Both the position numbers and the translations under genes were made by a program. This document shows positions 6,644 through 12,738 of a stretch of DNA of 18,706 bases, piece after piece. Under the pieces are notes generated by a model. That model did not search any database, was not told where the DNA came from, and saw only the letters and a list, made by a program, of their open reading frames with translations. Numbering within the stretch: the first letter of the stretch is position 1; every line of letters starts with the position of its first letter. The stretch comes from CAZQEZ01 sp964592475 (lineage in GTDB: Bacteria; Bacteroidota; Bacteroidia; Cytophagales; Cyclobacteriaceae): contig CAZQEZ010000084.1 in assembly GCA_964592475.1 (NCBI GenBank), positions 1-18,706 of the forward strand, written 5' to 3'.

Positions 6644-7582
6644 ATGAGATATATTAAAGAATACCTTCTTCTGTTTTTTAAAGGGGTGGGAATAGGCGCT
6701 GCCAATGTAATCCCCGGAGTATCAGGTGGCACCATTGCCTTTATCACCAATATTTATGAAGATTTGATCAACGCGCTTAAATCATTTGATTTTTCAGCTA
6801 TAAAAATGGCCTTTTCTTTTCGCTTTCGCGAATTGAGTGGACATATCAATTTACCTTTTCTTCTTGCTATTTTTTTAGGTGTGGCTGTAAGCATTTTAAG
6901 TTTAGGTCGGCTACTTGATTATCTTTTCAATAGCTACCCGGTGCAGGTTTGGTCTTTTTTCTTTGGGCTCATACTGGCATCCATATTTTTTGTTGGGAAA
7001 AATATTAAGCAGTGGAATTTTATTTCTATTGTTATGCTTATGGTTGGTACTGCACTCGCTGTTTATATTTCCTTTCTAAATCCCGCCACAGAAAATGACA
7101 ATTTTATTTATTTAGTTTTTTGCGGAGTAGTGGCTATCAGCAGCATGCTGTTACCGGGTCTTTCTGGTTCATTTGTGTTAATACTAATGGGGAATTATCG
7201 ATTACTTTTTCTTAAAGCAATACCCGATTTCAATATAAAAATAATTATTCCGGTAGCAATTGGAGCTATCATTGGCTTTATAGGTTTGTCACATTTAATT
7301 GCTTTTTTATTAAAAAGATTTCACGATGCCACTATCGCGGTACTCACAGGTTTTATTCTGGGGTCTTTACTCATTATCTGGCCCTGGAAACACGCCATTT
7401 ACCTACAAGATCAGTTGGGTAATTACGTGATAAAAGATGGTGAAAAAGTAATTCAAAGTTACGAGCATTTTATGCCGGAAATTACAACTGCCAGTACTTT
7501 AATTGCCCTTGGGCTTATGGTTGCAGGAATTGCGGCGGTATGGTTAATTGAAAGTTTTGGCGAAAGCCAAACTGAAAAATAA
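6644..7582 (+). CDS. DUF368 membrane protein, PopT-like polyprenyl-phosphate transporter
   Basis: This is a 312-residue polytopic inner-membrane protein of the DUF368 family. Members termed PopT have been shown to recycle undecaprenyl phosphate across the cytoplasmic membrane for peptidoglycan and surface polysaccharide synthesis. The diagnostic N-terminal GAANVIPGVSGGT (18-30) is intact. A second copy of the signature, MLLPGLSGSF (168-177), marks the internal repeat expected for an inverted two-fold transporter fold. About eight hydrophobic segments are visible, including 71-90, 102-118, 126-144, 156-184 and 200-228. One soluble loop near 255-280 is more polar. It sits between comA and aroE with gaps of 19 and 12 bases. 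Transport function is inferred from family membership. Confidence 0.9.
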   Translation: MRYIKEYLLLFFKGVGIGAANVIPGVSGGTIAFITNIYEDLINALKSFDFSAIKMAFSFRFRELSGHINLPFLLAIFLGVAVSILSLGRLLDYLFNSYPVQVWSFFFGLILASIFFVGKNIKQWNFISIVMLMVGTALAVYISFLNPATENDNFIYLVFCGVVAISSMLLPGLSGSFVLILMGNYRLLFLKAIPDFNIKIIIPVAIGAIIGFIGLSHLIAFLLKRFHDATIAVLTGFILGSLLIIWPWKHAIYLQDQLGNYVIKDGEKVIQSYEHFMPEITTASTLIALGLMVAGIAAVWLIESFGESQTEK

Positions 7583-7594
7583 AAAAGCTTGCCT

Positions 7595-8335
7595 ATGAAA
7601 TTGTACGGCTTAATTGGTTATCCGCTGAGTCACTCCTTCTCCCGCAAATATTTTTCCGAAAAATTTGAAAAGGAAGCCATTAAAAATTGTGATTATCAAT
7701 TATTTCCCATTGAAAATATTGAAGAATTACCGGATTTAATATCCAAACATCCAACTTTGCAAGGGCTTAATGTAACTATCCCCTATAAGCAGCAAGTACA
7801 AAAGTATCTTCAAAAAGTTGATAGCCGTGCCGATAAAATTGGAGCGGTAAATGTAATAAAAATAAATCAGGGAAAGCTAACCGGTTATAATTCCGATTAT
7901 TTTGGCTTCCGGGAATCGTTACTTGAATTTATGGGTGATAGCAACAATATAAAAGCGCTAGTGCTAGGAACCGGGGGGGCAGCCAAAGCGGTGAAAGTCG
8001 TTTTGCAGGATTTGGGTATCCCATTTCTCGAAGTATCCCGACAAAAGAAGGAGCAGGTAATTACTTATCAATATTTACAAGAAAACAAAGCATTGCTGCA
8101 AACCCATCAATTAATCATAAATACCACCCCTTTGGGCATGAGCCCTAAAGTAGATGCATCTCCAGCTATTAACTATTCCGAACTCACGAATCAGCATTTA
8201 TTGTACGATTTGGTTTACAATCCGGAAGAAACCCGGTTCATGCTGCTGGGAAAAAAAGCCGGGGCAAAGGTAAAGAATGGCCTGGAAATGCTGTATTTGC
8301 AAGCGGAGAAAAGCTGGGAGATTTGGAACAGCTAA
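7595..8335 (+). CDS. aroE: Shikimate dehydrogenase (NADP+)
   Basis: AroE reduces 3-dehydroshikimate to shikimate in the aromatic amino acid pathway. The 246-residue protein shows the substrate-binding GYPLSHS (8-14), NVTIPYK with catalytic Lys65, NSDYFGF with the partner Asp101, the NADP-binding GTGGAAKAV (125-133), INTTPLGM near 175-182, and the C-terminal GLEMLYLQAEKSW. The slightly short length is usual for Bacteroidota AroE. I chose the ATG at 7595 (MKLYGLIG). An in-frame TTG two codons upstream at 7589 is unlikely. It is last in the operon, and its stop codon overlaps the end of the convergent gene by 4 bases. Confidence 0.95.
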   Translation: MKLYGLIGYPLSHSFSRKYFSEKFEKEAIKNCDYQLFPIENIEELPDLISKHPTLQGLNVTIPYKQQVQKYLQKVDSRADKIGAVNVIKINQGKLTGYNSDYFGFRESLLEFMGDSNNIKALVLGTGGAAKAVKVVLQDLGIPFLEVSRQKKEQVITYQYLQENKALLQTHQLIINTTPLGMSPKVDASPAINYSELTNQHLLYDLVYNPEETRFMLLGKKAGAKVKNGLEMLYLQAEKSWEIWNS

Positions 8336-9405
8336 AGTTGCTTTTTTAACCATTCTGGCAATTTGATATAGTTTGATTCTTCCCAATAGTCATTTTCAAA
8401 TGAAGTTATAAACTTTTTGGTTTTTTGAGTCTGAACTAACCCTGTAGGTAAGTAATCATTTGTTACTGGTTTAGTGGAAATGTTATATAAGGTTATTCTT
8501 TCGTTTATAAAATTACCGATGCTATGATGTGTCTCTTTCACCAAAGATAAATACCATTTGTTTTCCACATTTTTGAATTTTACAACCTTGTCTGCATAAC
8601 TTTTATTGGGGTTTAATACCTTTTCTGCTATCGCAAATGTTTCTTTGTCAATGATTAAATATCCTGACTTGTAATAGGTGTCTTTATCGGTATTGAAAAT
8701 AATTTTATACATTGGTCTATCATATAAAATAACATCATCTTCAAATTTATATTCATAATTTTTATGTTTTCTAGGATGAATATAAGCATCTAAATACTTG
8801 AAAATGTTATCTATAAACATTTTACTCATTCCCACCATCCGTCTAGATGATGGATCTGTATTGGAAAGGGAACCTATTTTTGCTCGTGAATTTTTAAAAT
8901 AAAAAAGAGCGTTGTTGTTTTTTTTAAAGTAAATATTACCGAAATATTCTTCAATTATGTTTAGTACACTATCGGGTTTATATTCAATAAACCTAGTAAA
9001 AAAGTCATAATTAATTGGTTCAACATAGTGATTATCTTTTAGGTTTTTGATTGATTTTTCTATAATTTGTAAGGGAGATAAGGATGTAATAGTAATTTCA
9101 CTTAACACCCTTTCGTTTTGTTGTAACTCGATAATTATCGTGGGTTTAGAAGTATAATTGGCCGGTAGAAATAAAGTATTGTAATTGATATGGCTAAACA
9201 CTAATGTGTCCAATTGTTCAAGATAAATTGAAAATTCGCCGTTTGAATTTGAGATGGTGCCGGTTTTTAAGTTATTAAGAGCATATATGTGTACTTCATT
9301 GATTGGTTTTTTAGTTGAATTGTCAATAACAATGCCTTCGATATTTATGGAATATAAAAGATTTGAATAAAGAATGATAACTATAGAAGTAAATATTATT
9401 TTCAT
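8332..9405 (-). CDS. Carboxypeptidase-regulatory-like domain protein, exported
   Basis: This 357-residue protein has an N-terminal signal peptide (MKIIFTSIVIILYSNLLYS) and is probably periplasmic or at the outer membrane. Residues about 22-95 form a carboxypeptidase-regulatory-like/CNA-B-type beta domain (IEGIVIDNSTKKPINEV, then NGEFSIYL), common on Bacteroidota surface proteins. The rest (about 110-350) is beta-rich, with a YKIIFNTDKDTYYKSGYL segment that resembles the C-terminal part of other Bacteroidota carboxypeptidase-regulatory-like proteins. No catalytic motif is seen and I cannot assign a function. It is rich in Asn, Ile, Lys and Tyr and looks more AT-biased than its aroE and uvrB neighbours. 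It converges on aroE with a 4-base overlap. Upstream is the lipoprotein gene, separated by a perfect hairpin. Confidence 0.75.
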   Translation of the reverse strand: MKIIFTSIVIILYSNLLYSINIEGIVIDNSTKKPINEVHIYALNNLKTGTISNSNGEFSIYLEQLDTLVFSHINYNTLFLPANYTSKPTIIIELQQNERVLSEITITSLSPLQIIEKSIKNLKDNHYVEPINYDFFTRFIEYKPDSVLNIIEEYFGNIYFKKNNNALFYFKNSRAKIGSLSNTDPSSRRMVGMSKMFIDNIFKYLDAYIHPRKHKNYEYKFEDDVILYDRPMYKIIFNTDKDTYYKSGYLIIDKETFAIAEKVLNPNKSYADKVVKFKNVENKWYLSLVKETHHSIGNFINERITLYNISTKPVTNDYLPTGLVQTQKTKKFITSFENDYWEESNYIKLPEWLKKQL

Positions 9406-9426
9406 AACATAATTAAATTTATACTT

Positions 9427-9467
9427 AAAAAGTATTTAGTGAGCCTATATTAGGCTCACTAAATACT
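9427..9467 (-). terminator. Hairpin terminator after the lipoprotein gene
   Basis: A perfect 17-bp stem (9431-9447 with 9451-9467) closes a 3-base loop. On the minus strand it is followed by a short T run (four to five T, around 9427-9431), as in intrinsic terminators. The stem starts 9 bases past the stop of the lipoprotein gene and ends before the ATG of the downstream gene at 9405. It should uncouple, or attenuate between, the two minus-strand genes. The stem is only moderately GC-rich. Confidence 0.65.
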
Positions 9468-9475
9468 CAGAAAAA

Positions 9476-9967
9476 TTAAAGCGCAACAATTGCGGCAATT
9501 GCAACAGCAACCGCTGCAGCTGTGCCAATCCAGCAATTAAGTTTACACCTTCCTCTACCCGGCTGTTTTTTCCCATCTATTGTAAATGCTTCTTGACATG
9601 CTGCAATACAACTACCTTTAACTCTGGCATTAGAATTCGATATCCAAAAATCTGGTTCAATGTCAATCTCCTCAAATAGATTATTCGAAAACTCTAAACA
9701 AAAGATACTTTCAGAATCAGATTCAGGTAACACAATTCTCGCCTTTCCCTTAATTTCTTGACCTTGAATTGTTGTCACAATGATATCTGCCTCAATAGAT
9801 TCAACATCTAAATCAGATACACGACTACCTGAAGGATTAAATTTATATTCGTCAGGTATTAAAATTGATGTGAATTCATATTCATCTTCAATTAATTGAT
9901 TTTCGAATTTTTCATTGCATGAAAATGAAATAACTAGTACAAAAAGAAATAATAAAAACTTTTTCAT
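9476..9967 (-). CDS. Predicted lipoprotein with twin CX3C motif and hydrophobic C-terminus
   Basis: This 163-residue protein is of a family I do not recognise. The N-terminus is a lipoprotein signal with lipobox-like SFSC and acceptor Cys17. A middle beta-rich region (about 30-110, acidic, with Cys90) follows. The C-terminal 45 residues are distinctive. C120-X3-C124 and C141-X3-C145 flank a basic, Gly-rich linker (DGKKQPGRGR), followed directly by an Ala/Val/Ile-rich stretch of about 16 residues (148-163) ending the protein with no charged residue. The CX3C-X16-CX3C spacing fits a disulfide-stapled helical hairpin. The hydrophobic tail could be a second membrane anchor or an export/processing feature. 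The combination of an N-terminal lipid anchor and a C-terminal hydrophobic helix is unusual. It lies upstream of the exported protein gene on the same strand. Confidence 0.7.
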   Translation of the reverse strand: MKKFLLFLFVLVISFSCNEKFENQLIEDEYEFTSILIPDEYKFNPSGSRVSDLDVESIEADIIVTTIQGQEIKGKARIVLPESDSESIFCLEFSNNLFEEIDIEPDFWISNSNARVKGSCIAACQEAFTIDGKKQPGRGRCKLNCWIGTAAAVAVAIAAIVAL

Positions 9968-10052
9968 TTTTTTTTAAATTAGGGTAAATCTTACTTGTTT
10001 TAAGGAGCATCAGAATTCTCCTGCATAATGGCCAAAATGCAGTACAATAGTA

Positions 10053-10070
10053 ATATATATATATATATAT
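10053..10070. repeat. (AT)9 dinucleotide repeat
   Basis: Nine uninterrupted AT units lie in the intergenic region between the lipoprotein gene and uvrB, about 125 bases before the uvrB start. The tract is self-complementary and could extrude as a hairpin. It is also a candidate for slippage and length variation between strains. No gene reading frame of credible composition spans it. Confidence 0.8.
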
Positions 10071-10113
10071 TGCAAGTAATATACCGTTTTTTTTCTTTAA
10101 TACATTATTTACG

Positions 10114-10127
10114 TATCGTATACGATA
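10114..10127. promoter_or_regulatory. 14-bp perfect palindrome upstream of uvrB (candidate operator)
   Basis: TATCGTATACGATA is a perfect inverted repeat centred about 37 bases upstream of the uvrB -7 box. Dimeric repressors bind this kind of dyad. Given the downstream DNA-repair gene, a damage-response regulator is a natural guess, but the sequence is not the E. coli or Bacillus LexA box and no regulator gene is nearby. Confidence 0.4.
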
Positions 10128-10134
10128 TAGTGAT

Positions 10135-10164
10135 CTGTAGTCAATAGGTATTTGTGTAAATTTG
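10135..10164 (+). promoter_or_regulatory. uvrB promoter
   Basis: TAAATTTG (10157-10164) fully matches TAnnTTTG. CTG (10135-10137), one base off TTG, lies 19 bases upstream as the -33 element. Initiation near 10170 would give a leader of about 23 bases. Confidence 0.55.
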
Positions 10165-10192
10165 TGCATTTCTACAACAACCATCTCAAGTT

Positions 10193-12217
10193 ATGGACTT
10201 TAAACTTATCAATGAATATTTACCTACCGGTGACCAGCCGCAGGCAATTGAGCAACTTTCCGCGGGAATTCAAAGGGGCGATAGCGCACAAACATTGCTT
10301 GGAGTAACCGGCTCGGGTAAAACCTTCACCATTGCTAACGTGGTGCAGGAAGTGAAACGTCCCACGCTTGTACTGAGTCACAATAAGACCCTTGCAGCGC
10401 AGCTCTACGGCGAATTCAAGCAGTTTTTTCCGGACAACGCGGTGGAATATTTTATTTCTTATTACGATTATTATCAACCGGAGGCTTATCTTCCTTCTAC
10501 CAACCTTTACATTGAAAAGGACCTGAGCATTAATGAAGAAATTGAGAAGCTGCGTCTCAGTGCAACTTCCGCGTTGCTATCTGGTAGGCGCGACGTGCTG
10601 GTAGTAGCTTCGGTCTCATGTATATATGGTATTGGCAACCCTGAAGAGTTTGGTAAAAATGTGGTCAATTTGGCTATTGGTGATGTAATTCCTCGTAATC
10701 AATTTTTATTTGCCTTAGTAGACATTCTTTACAGTCGTACCGAAGGAGATTTTAGTCGCGGTAATTTTAGGGTGAAAGGAGATACGGTAGATGTTTTTGC
10801 AGCTTATGCCGATTTTGCCATCCGGGTTTACTTTTGGGGCGATGAAATAGAGGCTATTCACATAATAGATCCGGTTAGTGGCAGTAAAATCACCGAGGAA
10901 AAGCGAGTAGTGATTTACCCGGCCAACCTTTTTGTTACCAGCAAAGATGTTGTGCATGAGGCTATTCATCAAATACAAGATGATATGGTGGCACAGGTAA
11001 ATCTATTTGAGCAGGACAAGCGCTTTTTGGAAGCCAAAAGAATAAAAGAGCGTACAGAATTTGATTTGGAAATGATTCGGGAACTTGGCTATTGCAATGG
11101 AGTAGAAAACTACTCACGTTACTTTGACAGGCGTCAGCAAGGTGCCCGTCCGTTTTGCCTGCTTGATTATTTTCCTGATGATTACCTGATGGTAATTGAC
11201 GAGAGTCATGTAACTATACCACAGGTAAGGGCCATGTGGGGGGGCGACCGCAGCCGTAAAGTTAATTTAGTAGATTATGGATTTAGATTACCTTCGGCTT
11301 TGGATAATCGGCCGCTTACGTTTAACGAGTTTGAGTCTTTGCTCAACCAGGTAATTTTTGTGAGTGCAACACCTAGCGAGTATGAGCTTAGAAGCTCAGA
11401 GGGTATTATAGTGGAGCAATTGATACGACCTACCGGATTGTTAGACCCTGAAATTGATATCCGACCCTCGATCAATCAGATTGATGACCTGCTGGAAGAA
11501 ATTGACGAAAGAGTAAAAAAAGAAGAGCGTGTCTTGGTTACCACCCTTACTAAGCGGATGGCCGAGGAACTCACCAAATTTTTAGAAAGAGCCAATGTGA
11601 AGTGCAGATATATTCACTCCGAAGTCGACACATTGGATAGAGTAGAAATTCTGAGAGAATTGAGATTGGGGGTATTTGATGTTTTGGTAGGCGTGAACTT
11701 ATTACGCGAAGGGTTGGATTTGCCAGAAGTTTCATTGGTTGCAATTTTAGATGCTGACAAAGAAGGATTTTTGCGTAATCAGCGCTCGCTGGTGCAAACA
11801 ATCGGTCGGGCTGCCCGAAATGTAAACGGTCGGGTAATCATGTATGCAGATACGGTAACCGACTCTATGCAAGTAGCCATTGATGAAACCAACCGTAGAA
11901 GGTCGATTCAGATTGATTATAATAAGAAACATAACATCACTCCAAAGACCATTATCAAGTCGAAAGACGCGATAATGGGGCAAACAAAAGTTGCTGAAAA
12001 AAGTAAAGCTGGCAAAAAATATTACGTTGAAAAAGAAGAAACTTCGGTGGCGGCTGATCCTGTAGTGCAGTATATGGATAAAAAATCGCTGGATAAAGCC
12101 ATAAAAGAAACACAAAGAAAAATGGAAAATGCTGCTAAGGAGCTTAATTTTATAGAGGCTGCCCGCCTGAGAGATGAGTTAAATGGTTTGAAAAAATTAC
12201 ATCAAGGCGAAAAATAA
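10193..12217 (+). CDS. uvrB: Excinuclease ABC subunit B
   Basis: UvrB is the damage-verifying helicase-like subunit of nucleotide excision repair. It is loaded by UvrA and recruits UvrC for incision. The 674 residues are full length. Walker A is GVTGSGKT (37-44). The Tyr-rich beta-hairpin that clamps DNA begins YYDYYQPEAYLPS (about 90-102). The DESH Walker B box is at 336-339, helicase motif V is LREGLDLPE, and motif VI is QTIGRAARN (535-543). A C-terminal UVR motif (about 633-668, KEL then AARLRDEL) provides the UvrC contact. The start MDFKLINEYLPTGDQP is standard. It has its own promoter, and the next gene also has its own -7 box, so it is probably monocistronic. Confidence 0.98.
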   Translation: MDFKLINEYLPTGDQPQAIEQLSAGIQRGDSAQTLLGVTGSGKTFTIANVVQEVKRPTLVLSHNKTLAAQLYGEFKQFFPDNAVEYFISYYDYYQPEAYLPSTNLYIEKDLSINEEIEKLRLSATSALLSGRRDVLVVASVSCIYGIGNPEEFGKNVVNLAIGDVIPRNQFLFALVDILYSRTEGDFSRGNFRVKGDTVDVFAAYADFAIRVYFWGDEIEAIHIIDPVSGSKITEEKRVVIYPANLFVTSKDVVHEAIHQIQDDMVAQVNLFEQDKRFLEAKRIKERTEFDLEMIRELGYCNGVENYSRYFDRRQQGARPFCLLDYFPDDYLMVIDESHVTIPQVRAMWGGDRSRKVNLVDYGFRLPSALDNRPLTFNEFESLLNQVIFVSATPSEYELRSSEGIIVEQLIRPTGLLDPEIDIRPSINQIDDLLEEIDERVKKEERVLVTTLTKRMAEELTKFLERANVKCRYIHSEVDTLDRVEILRELRLGVFDVLVGVNLLREGLDLPEVSLVAILDADKEGFLRNQRSLVQTIGRAARNVNGRVIMYADTVTDSMQVAIDETNRRRSIQIDYNKKHNITPKTIIKSKDAIMGQTKVAEKSKAGKKYYVEKEETSVAADPVVQYMDKKSLDKAIKETQRKMENAAKELNFIEAARLRDELNGLKKLHQGEK

Positions 12218-12229
12218 CTTTTGATTATA

Positions 12230-12237
12230 TACATTTG
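12230..12237 (+). promoter_or_regulatory. -7 box upstream of the small exported protein gene
   Basis: TACATTTG is a full match to TAnnTTTG, 23 bases before the ATG at 12261. No TTG at the usual distance is evident. Confidence 0.45.
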
Positions 12238-12260
12238 TAACGAACATTAAAACACTAAAA

Positions 12261-12683
12261 ATGAAAAAGTTATTTTGTATTATTTTATTCTTGATAGCGG
12301 TAGGTAGTACCTCCAGCTTTGCTCAGTGGCGCCTTGTAGGTGGCGTTGATATGCTAAAGAGTCCCTTTTTCGAAGATTACCCAACCTTGAACATGGGTTT
12401 TGAAGTTAATTATTTTGCCGCGCGCAGTATTGCACTTACCGGCGGAATTGAAACCTGGCAAAAGCCGGACATGCCTTTTGGTGTAGCTTTAGGTGCCCGA
12501 TGGTATCCTTTAAATCCATTATTTTTCAGAATGAGAGGTATCTTGTCAAGCGACTCCGATTTTGACCTGGGGCTTGGCTATACCTTAGGGTTAAGCAGAA
12601 AATGGTTTTTAGAGATATCATCTGATTATTATGTAATCAACCAGGATTTCGCGCTTCGACTCGCGATTGGCGTTCGATTGTAA
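12261..12683 (+). CDS. Small exported beta-rich protein, outer-membrane-barrel-like
   Basis: This 140-residue protein has a clear Sec signal peptide (MKKLFCIILFLIAVGSTSSFA, cleavage likely before Gln22). The mature ~119 residues alternate hydrophobic and polar residues in short strands with many aromatics and glycines (LTGGIETW, FGVALGARWYP, DLGLGYTLGL, WFLEISSDYYV, ALRLAIGVRL). That pattern suggests a small beta-barrel or beta-sandwich at the outer membrane. It ends in Leu, not the aromatic typical of Bam substrates. There are no cysteines in the mature part and no catalytic motif. I do not recognise the family. Its own -7 box and a downstream hairpin suggest a single-gene transcript. Confidence 0.7.
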   Translation: MKKLFCIILFLIAVGSTSSFAQWRLVGGVDMLKSPFFEDYPTLNMGFEVNYFAARSIALTGGIETWQKPDMPFGVALGARWYPLNPLFFRMRGILSSDSDFDLGLGYTLGLSRKWFLEISSDYYVINQDFALRLAIGVRL

Positions 12684-12705
12684 GAGTTCGATTAAAATAA
12701 TATTG

Positions 12706-12735
12706 AGCCGGGGGTAGATTTATTCTTTCCCGGCT
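12706..12735. terminator. Candidate bidirectional terminator between convergent genes
   Basis: A 7-bp GC-rich stem, AGCCGGG (12706-12712) with CCCGGCT (12729-12735), spans a 16-base loop between the converging stops at 12683 and 12739. The T tract is poor on both sides (TTGCTATT on plus, CAATATTATTTT on minus). A terminator role rests mostly on position. Confidence 0.4.
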
Positions 12736-12738
12736 TTG

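Noticed and set aside
7589..7594. TTG start two codons upstream of aroE
   Set aside because: The ATG at 7595 gives the canonical MKLYGLIGYPLSHS start and puts the catalytic Lys at the expected position 65.
10003..10025. Short inverted repeat AGGAG/CTCCT upstream of the lipoprotein gene
   Set aside because: The arms are only 5 bases and the loop is AT-rich. This is expected by chance, and no promoter element is positioned by it.
9912..10184. Minus-strand 90-codon frame spanning the AT repeat upstream of uvrB
   Set aside because: It runs through the (AT)9 tract, giving a run of Tyr/Ile, covers the uvrB promoter and overlaps the start of the lipoprotein gene. Composition is non-protein-like.
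11747..12115. 122-codon minus-strand frame inside uvrB
   Set aside because: It lies wholly within the conserved helicase and C-terminal part of uvrB, has a Phe-rich implausible translation, and has no start signals. It is a shadow frame.
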